Source: Lachnospiraceae bacterium
GTDB taxonomy: Bacteria > Bacillota > Clostridia > Lachnospirales > Lachnospiraceae
Length of the DNA stretch: 64,000 nt
Direction of reading: 5' to 3'
Assembly (NCBI GenBank): GCA_910574885.1
Contig: CAJTDD010000010.1
Location: forward strand, 83,598-147,597
Shown here: in pieces, positions 43,598-51,846 of the stretch
Layout: each line of letters begins with the position of its first letter
Position numbering within the stretch: position 1 is the first letter of the stretch
Made by a program: the position numbers and the translations under genes
The notes under the pieces: model-generated
Seen by the model: the letters and a program-made list of their open reading frames with translations, nothing else
Database searches by the model: none
What the model was told of the DNA's origin: nothing

Positions 43598-45187
43598 ATG
43601 GTGCAAAAAATGAGCAGATTCTTCAATATCAATGGCGACTGCAAACCAAATTATCACTATATGGTCAATATTCAGCCAAAGCTGAATGCAATCAAAAAGA
43701 TGATTGACCAGGGAGAATATTTTACAATAAACCGCGCCCGCCAGTACGGTAAGACCACAACCCTTAGGGCGCTTGCACGCTTCCTGGCAGACGAATATCT
43801 GGTAATCAGCCTGGATTTCCAGATGATGAGCCATGGGGATTTTGAAAATGAAATGGCTTTTACATCCGCTTTTTCTAATGAACTACTGGACTGCGTGCCG
43901 GATATCCCCAAGGATATTGAAGAGAAGCTGTCCATGTCTGCCGGGAAATCTTTGAACAATACCACCCTCTCGGCGCTATTCAAGATTTTAAGCCAATGGT
44001 GCGGCACATCTGACAGACCAGTTGTCCTGATGATTGACGAAGTTGACAGTGCTACAAATAACACGGTATTTATGGATTTCCTTGCACAGCTTCGGGGCTA
44101 TTACATGAACAGAGATATAAAACCTACCTTCCAGTCTGTGATTCTTGCCGGTGTTTACGATATCAGAAACATCCGTCATAAGCTCCGTCCGGACGAGGCA
44201 CACAAGAATAACAGTCCCTGGAACATTGCTGCGGATTTTCTCATCGATATGAGCTTTTCTGCCGGAGAGATTGCGGGAATGCTTGAAGATTACGAATGCG
44301 ACCACCATACAGGCATGAATATTCCGGAGATATCCGGGCTTCTCTATGATTATACTTCCGGCTATCCATTCCTGGTTTCCCGCCTCTGTAAACTTATGGA
44401 CGAGAGGATTACTGTAAAAGGAGACTCCTCAAAATCTACATGGACAAAGACAGGCTTCTTAGATGCAGTCCGCATATTGCTTACGGAATCAAACACGTTA
44501 TTTGATTCCCTCATTAATAAACTGGAGGATTACCCTGATCTGGAACACATGCTCCGCGACCTGTTGTTTACAGGAAAAGAAATTGCGTATGTAATCGGTG
44601 TTCGTCCGATTGAAGCCGCGCTTATGTTCGGTTTTGTAAAGGTTTCAAAGAGCCAGGTTCTGATCGCCAACAGAATCTTCGAGACCTTACTGTATAATTT
44701 CTTCCTTGCAGTCCCCTCTATGCAACAGGAGGAAATCTATGATGCCGCATTAAAAGATAAGGCAAGATTTATTGAGAATGGGCGTTTAAATATGCGATTC
44801 GTGTTAGAACGATTTGTAGAGCATTTTGATTCCCTTTACGGCGACCGTGGACAGAAGTTCTATGAAGATGACGGGCGGCGTTATTTCATGCTGTTCTTGA
44901 AACCAATTATCAACGGAACCGGGAATTGTTATATAGAAGCAGAAACCAGAAACCGGGAGCGTACCGACTTGATTGTTGATTACGGCGGGGAACAATTTAT
45001 TGTAGAAACCAAGCTCTGGCGCGGCGCTTCAAGGCATCAGGAAGGGGAAGCGCAGTTGGCTCGTTATCTGGAGCATCATCATTTAAAGACAGGGTATATG
45101 CTTACCTTCAATTTTAATAAAGAGAAAGAGATTGGAGTTACAGAAACTCCATACAAAGACAAACTGCTGATAGAAGCATTTGTTTAG
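43598..45187 (+). CDS. AAA-like ATPase with C-terminal PD-(D/E)XK nuclease-like domain
   Basis: About 529 residues. It begins near MSRFFNINGDCKPNYHYMVNI, then has a P-loop-like segment FTINRARQYGKTTTLRALARFL and Walker B VVLMIDEVDS, as in the AAA-like (PF14516-type) family. The C-terminal 100 residues contain ERTDLIVDYGGEQFIVETKLWRG, the D...ExK core of restriction-like nucleases. A close paralogue is at 54267-55880. The start is uncertain: ATG 43598, GTG 43601 and ATG 43610 all lie just after a GAGAGG site. The function of these proteins is not established; DNA processing by mobile or defence-like elements is a guess. Confidence 0.8.
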   Translation: MVQKMSRFFNINGDCKPNYHYMVNIQPKLNAIKKMIDQGEYFTINRARQYGKTTTLRALARFLADEYLVISLDFQMMSHGDFENEMAFTSAFSNELLDCVPDIPKDIEEKLSMSAGKSLNNTTLSALFKILSQWCGTSDRPVVLMIDEVDSATNNTVFMDFLAQLRGYYMNRDIKPTFQSVILAGVYDIRNIRHKLRPDEAHKNNSPWNIAADFLIDMSFSAGEIAGMLEDYECDHHTGMNIPEISGLLYDYTSGYPFLVSRLCKLMDERITVKGDSSKSTWTKTGFLDAVRILLTESNTLFDSLINKLEDYPDLEHMLRDLLFTGKEIAYVIGVRPIEAALMFGFVKVSKSQVLIANRIFETLLYNFFLAVPSMQQEEIYDAALKDKARFIENGRLNMRFVLERFVEHFDSLYGDRGQKFYEDDGRRYFMLFLKPIINGTGNCYIEAETRNRERTDLIVDYGGEQFIVETKLWRGASRHQEGEAQLARYLEHHHLKTGYMLTFNFNKEKEIGVTETPYKDKLLIEAFV

Positions 45188-45211
45188 CAGACAAAGGAGA
45201 GAACCCAGGCA

Positions 45212-46072
45212 ATGGACACACAAACACATTTTAACAAAAATATCCTATACCTGCATATCGCCGTAATGCTCTTCGGGCTTGCAGGCGTTGTCGCACAGTT
45301 TGTAGAAGTATCCGCAGTCATGGTAGCCCTTGGAAGAGTCGTATGCTCTTCTGCATTACTGCTGGTAATCGCACTTGTAAAAAAGGATAGATTGCGGCTT
45401 GATTCCAAAAAAGACGTCTTTCTGATTATTCTCACAGGCGCAGTCATGGCTGCCCATTGGACGACCTTCTTCCAGTCCATCCAAGTGTCAACAGTGGCAA
45501 TCGGGACAATCACATTCTCCACATTCCCACTGTTCCTGACATTCCTAGAACCAGTCGTATTCCATGAAAAGATACGAAGGCAGAGCATTATCAGTGCGGT
45601 GATTCTGTTCATCGGCGTACTCATTACCATACCAGAATTTTCTATGGCGAACCATACCACCATCGGTATTATCTGGGGGATGATATGCAGCCTTACCTAT
45701 GCGGTCCTGACGCTGGCAAACCGATATTTTTCAGCCCGGTATGCCGCCCGCACCATCTGTCTCTACGAACAGGGGTCTGCCGCCATCGTGCTGCTTCCGG
45801 CGCTGTTTCTTGTAGACACAACATGGAGGGCGCAGGATTTCGCGGGAGTCGCCTTCGTGGGATTTGTCTGTACGGCTTTCGCACATTCTCTGTATGTAAC
45901 CGCCCAGAAAAGTGTGAAAGCTCAGACCGCCGGGATTGTATCCGGAATGGAGACCGTTTATGGAATTGTCTATGCGCTGTTGTTCCTTGGAGAAATTCCC
46001 AGTATACGGGAACTGGTGGGCGGAGCTATTATCCTGAGCGTTGCCATGTATTCATCGTTGAAAGCAAAATAG
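45212..46072 (+). CDS. EamA/DMT-family transporter
   Basis: A 286-residue protein with ten hydrophobic segments in two repeats of five, the drug/metabolite transporter layout; the first EamA repeat contains ALGRVVCSSALLLVIALV and TTFFQSIQVSTVAIGTI, the second ANRYFSARYAARTICLYEQG and GMETVYGIVYALLFLGEIPS. It is probably an exporter of metabolites or amino acids. It follows the AAA gene by 24 bp and is followed by the hipBA remnant. Confidence 0.88.
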   Translation: MDTQTHFNKNILYLHIAVMLFGLAGVVAQFVEVSAVMVALGRVVCSSALLLVIALVKKDRLRLDSKKDVFLIILTGAVMAAHWTTFFQSIQVSTVAIGTITFSTFPLFLTFLEPVVFHEKIRRQSIISAVILFIGVLITIPEFSMANHTTIGIIWGMICSLTYAVLTLANRYFSARYAARTICLYEQGSAAIVLLPALFLVDTTWRAQDFAGVAFVGFVCTAFAHSLYVTAQKSVKAQTAGIVSGMETVYGIVYALLFLGEIPSIRELVGGAIILSVAMYSSLKAK

Positions 46073-46105
46073 TCTGGACAATCATCACAGGAGAGATTGA
46101 GCGAG

Positions 46106-46379
46106 ATGAGCGGCGTCAGTTTTGGCTCTGTGAAACGATTTGAAGCTACCGGGAAAATCTCATTATTGTCTCTGACAAAGATTGCGATTGCACTTGAATG
46201 TACGGACGAAATCAAGAATATGTTCCGGCAAGTGCCTTATAAGAATATTGAGGAGGTTATCCGTGAAAACAGATAATTATTTGCATGTACGGTATAAAGA
46301 TAAGAACGTCGGATTACCCGGTATTGTAAAAGCCAATACCGGGCAACTCAAAAAATTCTCTTGCCTTCTCTCAGACTGA
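46106..46379 (+). pseudogene. Decayed hipBA-like toxin-antitoxin remnant
   Basis: Two overlapping pieces. 46106-46276 encodes 56 residues, SGVSFGSVKRFEATGKISLLSLTKIAIALECTDE onward, which is the second half of a HipB-type XRE antitoxin (recognition helix and tail) without its first helices. From GTG 46263 a second frame encodes TDNYLHVRYKDKNVGLPG, the very start of HipA, then a hairpin (CCCGGTATTG/CAATACCGGG, 46317-46343) and a stop at 46379. The rest of hipA is absent. It looks like a deletion scar, and the pair cannot function. Confidence 0.65.
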
Positions 46380-46399
46380 CTGGTGATATCTCTGAAATA

Positions 46400-47980
46400 C
46401 TAAATCTCTTCCGTCCACTTTTCTATCCTGCAAGTATGCTTTTTATTCTTAGTATCATAAGAAATTCCAACCAAAAGCACATTCCCTCCATAGTCTCGAA
46501 AAACTTGCGGATAATTATTCTTTTTAATCTGTTGAATCGCACCATCCTTCGTCTTATTCCATTTTAATTCAATCAAAAGTACAGGCAAAGAAGATCCCTT
46601 TTTCGGAATATAGACTACATCCGCATAACCAATCCCTGACGCCAGTTCTTCCACTTTCATATATTCATCCATACAACTGATATACGCAAATCGTATTGTA
46701 CTCCTCAAAGCCTGTTCATTATTGTAGAAAACAGGCGCTGTCCCCGCACTGTGTGCCTCCTCAATCGCTGCCGCAACTGCTTCTTCATCCATACTTAACG
46801 TCTGTTCCAGAAGGAAATCGGAATTCCTTATCAACTTCCCAATTTCCTGATGCCTGCCAGTCGATACGGCACGTACAAACTCCTGTCTGACTTCTTCATT
46901 TGGAATAAAAACACGCTTTTCATTGGCATCATACGCAAGATAACCCAAATGCACCAACAGCGTAAGGACATCATCCTTCCTTTTTATCGAAGTCATATCA
47001 TTCTGGAATGTTCCCGTATCTATCTTCAGGTGCGCTCCTCCAAGCATCTGAACAATCGCCTCTTTCAGACCATCTTCATCCAAGTCAATATAAATCTTCA
47101 ATGATTCATACGTTTCGGACTGCGTCCAATAGTTCCCTATCCTGTTTCTTGCCAATGCATCCATGACCGATTTTGGACTGTAAACGTGCGTATTATCTCC
47201 CAGTACATACCCATCATACCACTCACATATTGCAGAAAATCCCAAGTCTGATTTCTGGCATAATCTATGGACTTCATCCTCCGTAAATCCCATATATTCC
47301 TCCAATGGTTCCGGCTGGATCATGGTATATTCCCTAAAATCGGTCATTGCCGACTGCGTACCGTATTTTTTAATCGGCAGGATTCCCGTCATATAGGCTG
47401 CTTCTATCATCTTGTCTGTATGGCCGCTGCTTTTGAACAGACCTCGCAAAAGCTGGATATACTGTTCGTGTAACCTATGGTCATCCCTCGCCTCACGGAA
47501 TAACGCATCCCATTCATCAATGATGATAATAAATCGTTTTCCGGTCGCTTCATGAATCCTGGCAATGGTTTCCGGCAATGTCTGTTCCTGTTTTACATCA
47601 GTGCAGAGTTCCCGAAGCTCTTCCACTACTTTCGCCTGTAGATTTGACACTGTATCCCTGATATTCTCTGTTATAGAAATAAACCATGTAATATCAAGGT
47701 AAATCACATCATGCCGGTTCAAATGTTCTTTATAGGAACAGTCCTTTGCAATCTTATAACCTGCAAACAAACTTCCAGAATCACAGCTTTTATCATAATA
47801 AGCACACAACATTTGAGCGGCATAGGATTTACCAAAACGGCGCGGTCTGCTGACACAGGTAAGTTTTCGTTTCGTTCCCAACGTACTGTTGATAAATGAA
47901 ATCAATTCCGTTTTATCTACATAAGTGTCACGGACAGCGGCGGCAAAGCCTGCATTACCAGTGTTCACGTAGTTTCCCAC
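46400..47980 (-). CDS. AAA-ATPase-like protein with PD-(D/E)XK domain (PF09820/DUF1703 type)
   Basis: A 526-residue protein. The N-terminus (YVDKTELISFINSTLGTKRKLTCVSRPRRFGKSYAAQMLCAYYD) has the RPRRFGKS P-loop of the AAA-ATPase_like family, and IIIIDEWDALF is the Walker B. The C-terminus (ADVVYIPKKGSSLPVLLIELKWNKT) is the nuclease-like D...ExK part. GTG 47980 is the start, 8 nt after AAGGGGG. Such genes are very common in Lachnospiraceae and often multicopy; role unknown. It is not closely related to the other two AAA genes in the window. Confidence 0.85.
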   Translation of the reverse strand: MGNYVNTGNAGFAAAVRDTYVDKTELISFINSTLGTKRKLTCVSRPRRFGKSYAAQMLCAYYDKSCDSGSLFAGYKIAKDCSYKEHLNRHDVIYLDITWFISITENIRDTVSNLQAKVVEELRELCTDVKQEQTLPETIARIHEATGKRFIIIIDEWDALFREARDDHRLHEQYIQLLRGLFKSSGHTDKMIEAAYMTGILPIKKYGTQSAMTDFREYTMIQPEPLEEYMGFTEDEVHRLCQKSDLGFSAICEWYDGYVLGDNTHVYSPKSVMDALARNRIGNYWTQSETYESLKIYIDLDEDGLKEAIVQMLGGAHLKIDTGTFQNDMTSIKRKDDVLTLLVHLGYLAYDANEKRVFIPNEEVRQEFVRAVSTGRHQEIGKLIRNSDFLLEQTLSMDEEAVAAAIEEAHSAGTAPVFYNNEQALRSTIRFAYISCMDEYMKVEELASGIGYADVVYIPKKGSSLPVLLIELKWNKTKDGAIQQIKKNNYPQVFRDYGGNVLLVGISYDTKNKKHTCRIEKWTEEI

Positions 47981-48019
47981 AGGATATCCCCCTTTCCATA
48001 GTCATCTCTACATACATTT

Positions 48020-48598
48020 TTAATTTACATCTGTCAGCCGTAACTTTTTCAGAAAATCTGCCGCCATCATGGAACACTGTGTCTCGCACCCCTGATACAA
48101 ACCGAAAAGTAGATTATTGATGATCTCATTATAATTACAAGTTTCTAAAGAGACTCTGTCAAATCTATAATTTTTCTTACTTGATTTACCATAATCCTCT
48201 TCTAATCTCTCCATATCTGGTTCCAGAATGTAAGAAATCACATTTCCCTGTCCGTCAAATGCAAGCGTATACTTTTTTACCGGTGGATAAAAACCGGCTA
48301 GTGTACTCTTCGTATTTTTATAATCAGCCAATACCGTATATACCTTTTCTCTCAATACAGTATCGCTATTCATTCTATATAATACTTCACAAGGAATGGT
48401 ACATTCGTCTTTACTATCCGGTACATTTACTTTGATATTAAATTTATTATATATATCTTTTTTGACATCCTCAATCGCGGCTCCTTTTAGTAAATCATTA
48501 AAACTATTATCCGTTCTATTTAATTCGGATGCCATTTTATCGTAATTTATAACATTGTCATATAATACCGATAATATATCTATTGTCCCAACATCCAT
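48020..48598 (-). CDS. Conserved hypothetical protein
   Basis: A 192-residue soluble protein: VGTIDILSVLYDNVINYDKMASELNRTD at the N-terminus, then DIYNKFNIKVNV and CEVLYRMNSDTVLREKVYTVLADYKNTK. No signal peptide, membrane helix or catalytic motif. I do not recognise it. It has its own clear sigma-A promoter (48639-48667) and a GGGAGG site, so it is an expressed single gene between the AAA protein and the slipin. Confidence 0.7.
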   Translation of the reverse strand: MDVGTIDILSVLYDNVINYDKMASELNRTDNSFNDLLKGAAIEDVKKDIYNKFNIKVNVPDSKDECTIPCEVLYRMNSDTVLREKVYTVLADYKNTKSTLAGFYPPVKKYTLAFDGQGNVISYILEPDMERLEEDYGKSSKKNYRFDRVSLETCNYNEIINNLLFGLYQGCETQCSMMAADFLKKLRLTDVN

Positions 48599-48638
48599 GT
48601 CTACAGTTCCTCCCTAATTCAAGATTTTCTCTGCCATT

Positions 48639-48667
48639 ATTATATCACTCATTGACTGCCGTCACAA
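48639..48667 (-). promoter_or_regulatory. Sigma-A promoter of the 48598 gene
   Basis: Minus strand TTGTGA, 17 bp, TATAAT, with TG two bases upstream of the -10. Confidence 0.75.
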
Positions 48668-48756
48668 TTTATATTTTCCGCATATATCTTTATTGGCGCA
48701 TAACCTTGCTTTACACCGCAAGATATGCGCCACCCCCAAAGAACCGTTATAAACAA

Positions 48757-49860
48757 TCAAGCCCCTGCCCCAATCATCTTCCCTAACTGTTCCACAATCC
48801 CCATATTCCCATTCACCGATATCTCCCCGACCTTCTCGCAGATCCGCTCCAGATACTCCAGCTCCTTCAGCTTATAAAGCGTCTTATTCTCATCCATCAG
48901 CTTCGCCGTATTGAGCAGCGACCGGGTAGAAGCAACCTCTTCTCTCCGTGAAATCACATTTGCCTGCGCCGTCTTCTCCGCCACAAGGACGGCGTTCATA
49001 ATCTGCCGAATCTCCCCTGGCAGTATGATATCCTTAATCCCGGTCGTCAGGAAATTCACACAGAACATCGTCTCCCGCGCCTTTAAAGCCTTATAGATTT
49101 CCTTAGAAATCTGTTCTTTCGACTCCAGAAGCTCATCCAGCTTATAATTCCCCACAATCTCCCGGATAACTAACTGCACCGCCGAGTAGAGCGGTCTTTT
49201 CAGCTCCGAGACTGTTGCCGCAAATTCTACGGCATCGCGAATCTTATACATACAGGACACGTTCATACGGATACCAATCTTGTCTCTGGTAAGAATCTCC
49301 TGCCCCACGATATCAAGCTCCTGCTGCCGCAGATCGAATACGCGATATGTCACGCTGCGGGCATAGTTCCAGAAACGGTACACCCCCTTTGAAGCTGATT
49401 TCTGGAGTACATTGTCATAATACACAAGCCCCGTCTCCCCCTCTCCTACGGACATCTCCGTATAAAGATTCATAGGAACCAATGACAGCATCTGCTTTGA
49501 AACATCCTCTCCAATCTCCGTCTCCGCCATAGAGACAATCTTTATCTCATACTTGTCAAATACATTCCAGAATGTATATTCCTTCCGATTGGCAAATGAC
49601 GTTAATTTTCCGTTTATGTAAATGAACCCCACCGAGCCGTCTGGGATCTCCACGTGCAAGGTTGCCCCAAGGAATGCAGAATCCCCTGCCAATACCTGAT
49701 ACGGTACTTCCATGTAATCGACCTCGCCGGACATTTCCTCGATTTCAACACTGTAGCCCAGCATTTTAGAAAAATGATATGTACCGGATGTAATCATTTT
49801 CTGAAATACGCCGTCCTTTAACACAAATCCTGCCTGATTATCCTTAATCATATACTTCAT
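48757..49860 (-). CDS. Slipin/SPFH (band-7) family protein
   Basis: A 367-residue protein. An N-terminal region of about 130 residues (MIKDNQAGFVLKDGVFQKMITSG) is followed by an SPFH core: GETGLVYYDNVLQ, RQQELDIVGQEILTRDKIGIRMNVSCMYKIRDAVEFAATVSELKRPLYSAVQLVIREIVGNYKLDELLESKEQISKEI. The end is a coiled-coil helix. No clear transmembrane segment; family members assemble into membrane-linked or soluble scaffolds. AGGAGG precedes ATG 49860. It lies downstream of rtcB, separated by the tRNA-like RNA region, and would be part of the same transcript. Slipins have been noted beside RtcB in RNA-repair gene neighbourhoods; a scaffold role is inference. Confidence 0.88.
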   Translation of the reverse strand: MKYMIKDNQAGFVLKDGVFQKMITSGTYHFSKMLGYSVEIEEMSGEVDYMEVPYQVLAGDSAFLGATLHVEIPDGSVGFIYINGKLTSFANRKEYTFWNVFDKYEIKIVSMAETEIGEDVSKQMLSLVPMNLYTEMSVGEGETGLVYYDNVLQKSASKGVYRFWNYARSVTYRVFDLRQQELDIVGQEILTRDKIGIRMNVSCMYKIRDAVEFAATVSELKRPLYSAVQLVIREIVGNYKLDELLESKEQISKEIYKALKARETMFCVNFLTTGIKDIILPGEIRQIMNAVLVAEKTAQANVISRREEVASTRSLLNTAKLMDENKTLYKLKELEYLERICEKVGEISVNGNMGIVEQLGKMIGAGA

Positions 49861-49880
49861 ATCACATTCCTCCTAACTAT

Positions 49881-49900
49881 TGTGTGCCCTTGGGTATACT
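49881..49900 (-). repeat. Fragment of the dispersed repeat
   Basis: Minus strand AGTATACCCAAGGGCACACA matches the conserved first 18 bp of the repeat, just upstream of the slipin ribosome site. Neither hairpin is preserved. Confidence 0.6.
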
Positions 49901-50244
49901 TTTATCCCTCGTTCATTGACCTGCTGCGGAAGCCCGGGGCTGCAGTTAGTCCGAAAGAAGGGCATCTGCTGTTCTTCCATTCTGGCTGCATTTCCCTTTA
50001 CTCCATCCTGCCGTTGACAACCGTCAGCCATTGACATATGCTGTGTCCCCACCTCATACATCAATCCCGGCAGAACCGAAAATCCCCCTGTCCCTCTGCT
50101 TCACGAGGCAAATGCACATAAGCAGCACACTTACCTCGTTATCTGCGGAAATAACCGCCATACATTCCAGACAGGAGGCAGACTTACAGGCTGCAGGCCA
50201 ATCCGCATCCTGTGCGCGAACTCGGGATAAAAGTATTCTTGAGA

Positions 50245-50275
50245 GCGGAATCGAACCGCAGACTATTGAAAGTCT
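50245..50275 (-). ncRNA. Second T-arm-like hairpin with anticodon-arm-like hairpin
   Basis: Minus strand, 3' of the permuted tRNA-like fold: stem AGACT/AGTCT with loop TTCAAT, then at once GCGG-TTCGATT-CCGC, a tRNA T-arm with canonical TTCGA loop and a 4-bp stem. No matching acceptor strand or second D-arm is seen, so this is either the 3' half of a further tRNA-like module, or an alternative partner for the single D-arm upstream. The sequence CATGAAAATGG (50289-50279), nearly identical to CATGTAAATGG of the first module, precedes it. Confidence 0.55.
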
Positions 50276-50286
50276 TTGCCATTTTC

Positions 50287-50348
50287 ATGTGTGCTCTACC
50301 TCTGAGCTACCATTTACATGGGAGGGGTTTGAACCCTCGACAGCACAT
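50287..50348 (-). ncRNA. Circularly permuted tRNA-like RNA (YrlA-type Y RNA module)
   Basis: Minus strand 5' to 3': ATGTG (50348-50344; anticodon-stem 3' strand), CTGTC (variable loop), T-arm GAGGG-TTCAAAC-CCCTC (50338-50322), CCAT-GTAA-ATGG (50321-50310; acceptor stem closed by a GNRA tetraloop), TA (positions 8-9), D-arm GCTC-AGAGGTA-GAGC (50307-50293), A26, CACAT (50291-50287; anticodon-stem 5' strand, pairs with ATGTG). All tRNA-core contacts can form: U8-A14, G15-C48, G18G19 with the T-loop, T54-A58. The 5' and 3' ends therefore meet where the anticodon loop should be. This is the layout of the tRNA-like module of bacterial YrlA RNAs, which are linked to Ro60 and RtcB operons in enterobacteria. 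No Ro60 gene is in the window. Confidence 0.8.
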
Positions 50349-50415
50349 CCTCCTTAACAGTAAGTTAAGACATGAAATATTTATGGTATACCTGACAGCA
50401 CGCTGCAGGCACCGC

Positions 50416-50442
50416 CGGGCAGGGAGTAACTCCCGATACCCG
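50416..50442 (-). ncRNA. GC-rich hairpin directly after rtcB
   Basis: Minus strand CGGG-TATC-GGGAG-TTA-CTCCC-TG-CCCG, starting 20 nt after the rtcB stop and about 70 nt upstream of the tRNA-like fold. No T run follows, so it is more likely an RNA structure or processing signal than a terminator. The intervening sequence also has a CTTAAC/GTTAAG hairpin (near 50371-50353). Confidence 0.55.
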
Positions 50443-50461
50443 CGCGCAATAAATAATTCCC

Positions 50462-51694
50462 CTATCCCTTCACGACGCCTACCGTCTTCAATTTTCTGAC
50501 TGGCGTGACCAGATCCATTTGCTGCTCCATGACCTGATCGATATCTTTATAAGCAAACCTGCACTCTTCTGCCACGTCGTTTTTCTTGCGTTTCCCGAGC
50601 ACAACGCCCTTCTCCTTCAAATCCACCATAACCTTCTCTGTACTGAATGCTTTCATGGCCCCTGACCTTGAGTAACTTCTGCCCGCCCCATGGGAAGAGG
50701 TGCAGAAGGATAAGGGATTGCCTTTCCCTTCCACCACATAGCTGTAGGAGCCCATGGCGCCAGGGATTACGGCAAGCTCTCCCTCCCTTACTCTGGTAGC
50801 GCCTTTCCTGTGTACCCAGACATTTTCTCCATAGTGGTTCTCTAATGCGGCATAGTTATGGTGACAGTTAATCTCTTCCCCGAATTCCACGGTCAGCCCT
50901 GTATGCTTCTCAATCGTTTCTTTCACGATTGCACAGGTCTTCTCAAGCATACGCTCCCGGTTCTCAAAAGCGTAATCCATCGCCAGATTCATCCAATGAA
51001 TATACTGCTGCCCCTCTTTTGTCCCAACCGGAAGGAACGACAGATGATACTCCTCTTTTACTTCACTGTACCATCTCCGGTTTAGCTCTGCTGCTTTCTT
51101 GTGAAAATAATCACATATTTCCTTCCCCAGATGGCGGCTGCCGGAATGTATCATCAGGCACAGATACCCCTCCTGGTCTTCCTGCAATTCTATAAAATGA
51201 TTTCCTCCTCCAAGGCTTCCCACCTGATAATACCCGTCCTCGATAAGCGTCAGGAGTTCCTCGTTCTTCTCATACTTCTCTATCTCCTGTTTTGCCAGGT
51301 CCAGCACAGCCGACGCCTGAGGTTCTCTGTAACGCTCAGTGTTCAGCGGAATCGACCGCATGATATTTCCAATGACCGACTGGATGATTGTGCCGTTCCC
51401 GGTCTGAATCTCCCTGATATCCTCCACACGGATATTTGTGGAAATGTAGTCCATGCCGCAGCCGATGTCAACGCCTACCGCATTAGGAATCACCACATCC
51501 TTCGCCGCGATTACCCCGCCGATTGGCATCCCTTTTCCTGTGTGGGTATCTGGCATCAGGCATACCCATTTATGTAGGAACGGAAGCTGCGCTAGATGAT
51601 ACGCCTGTTCCAGGCAAGTTCCTTCCAACTGACTATCATTTTCCAACCATATTTTTATTGGAAATCTCGTATTTTCATTGCTTATCACAAACAT
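50462..51694 (-). CDS. rtcB: RNA-splicing ligase RtcB
   Basis: A 410-residue GTP-dependent RNA ligase that joins 2',3'-cyclic phosphate (or 3'-phosphate) to 5'-OH ends. Visible elements: MPDTHTGKGMPIGGVIAA, the metal-binding Cys in VGVDIGCGMDY, GGGNHFIEL, IHSGSRHLG, CHHNYA, and SSHGAGRSYSR with the guanylylated His at residue 335 (His337 in E. coli RtcB, 408 residues). ATG 51694 is chosen for AGGA/GGGG sites and family length. A good TATAAT lies at 51720-51725 but no good -35, suggesting an activator. Divergent from two WYL regulators; upstream of the tRNA-like RNA and slipin. rtcA (cyclase) is absent. Confidence 0.95.
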   Translation of the reverse strand: MFVISNENTRFPIKIWLENDSQLEGTCLEQAYHLAQLPFLHKWVCLMPDTHTGKGMPIGGVIAAKDVVIPNAVGVDIGCGMDYISTNIRVEDIREIQTGNGTIIQSVIGNIMRSIPLNTERYREPQASAVLDLAKQEIEKYEKNEELLTLIEDGYYQVGSLGGGNHFIELQEDQEGYLCLMIHSGSRHLGKEICDYFHKKAAELNRRWYSEVKEEYHLSFLPVGTKEGQQYIHWMNLAMDYAFENRERMLEKTCAIVKETIEKHTGLTVEFGEEINCHHNYAALENHYGENVWVHRKGATRVREGELAVIPGAMGSYSYVVEGKGNPLSFCTSSHGAGRSYSRSGAMKAFSTEKVMVDLKEKGVVLGKRKKNDVAEECRFAYKDIDQVMEQQMDLVTPVRKLKTVGVVKG

Positions 51695-51719
51695 ATCATC
51701 CCCGTCCTTTCTTAAATGT

Positions 51720-51725
51720 ATTATA
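51720..51725 (-). promoter_or_regulatory. -10 element of the rtcB operon
   Basis: Minus strand TATAAT, 25 bp upstream of ATG 51694. The region at -35 (AATGAT) is poor, as expected for an activated promoter; the WYL proteins encoded divergently are candidates. Confidence 0.5.
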
Positions 51726-51846
51726 TCCGACATTTTCCAGATTATCATTTTAAAAAAGTTGCGAACACAATCCCACTCCCATATGATATACTAAATTCAA
51801 AAGCTACAAAAACGCAATCGTGCAAAACAAAACGAGGAAGGAAGCA

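Noticed and set aside
46317..46343. A Rho-independent terminator
   Set aside because: The 10-bp hairpin is perfect but is followed by CAACTCAAAAAATTC, not a T run, on the plus strand, and it interrupts the hipA remnant.
49873..50064. A 60-residue minus-strand frame just upstream of the slipin gene
   Set aside because: No convincing ribosome site, and its end runs through a fragment of the dispersed repeat; composition does not look like a protein.
50236..50316. An ordinary tRNA gene (normal order) using the D-arm and the second T-arm
   Set aside because: The acceptor strands do not pair, no 5-bp anticodon stem with a 7-nt loop forms in the right place, and no CCA end follows. The permuted fold satisfies all stems instead.
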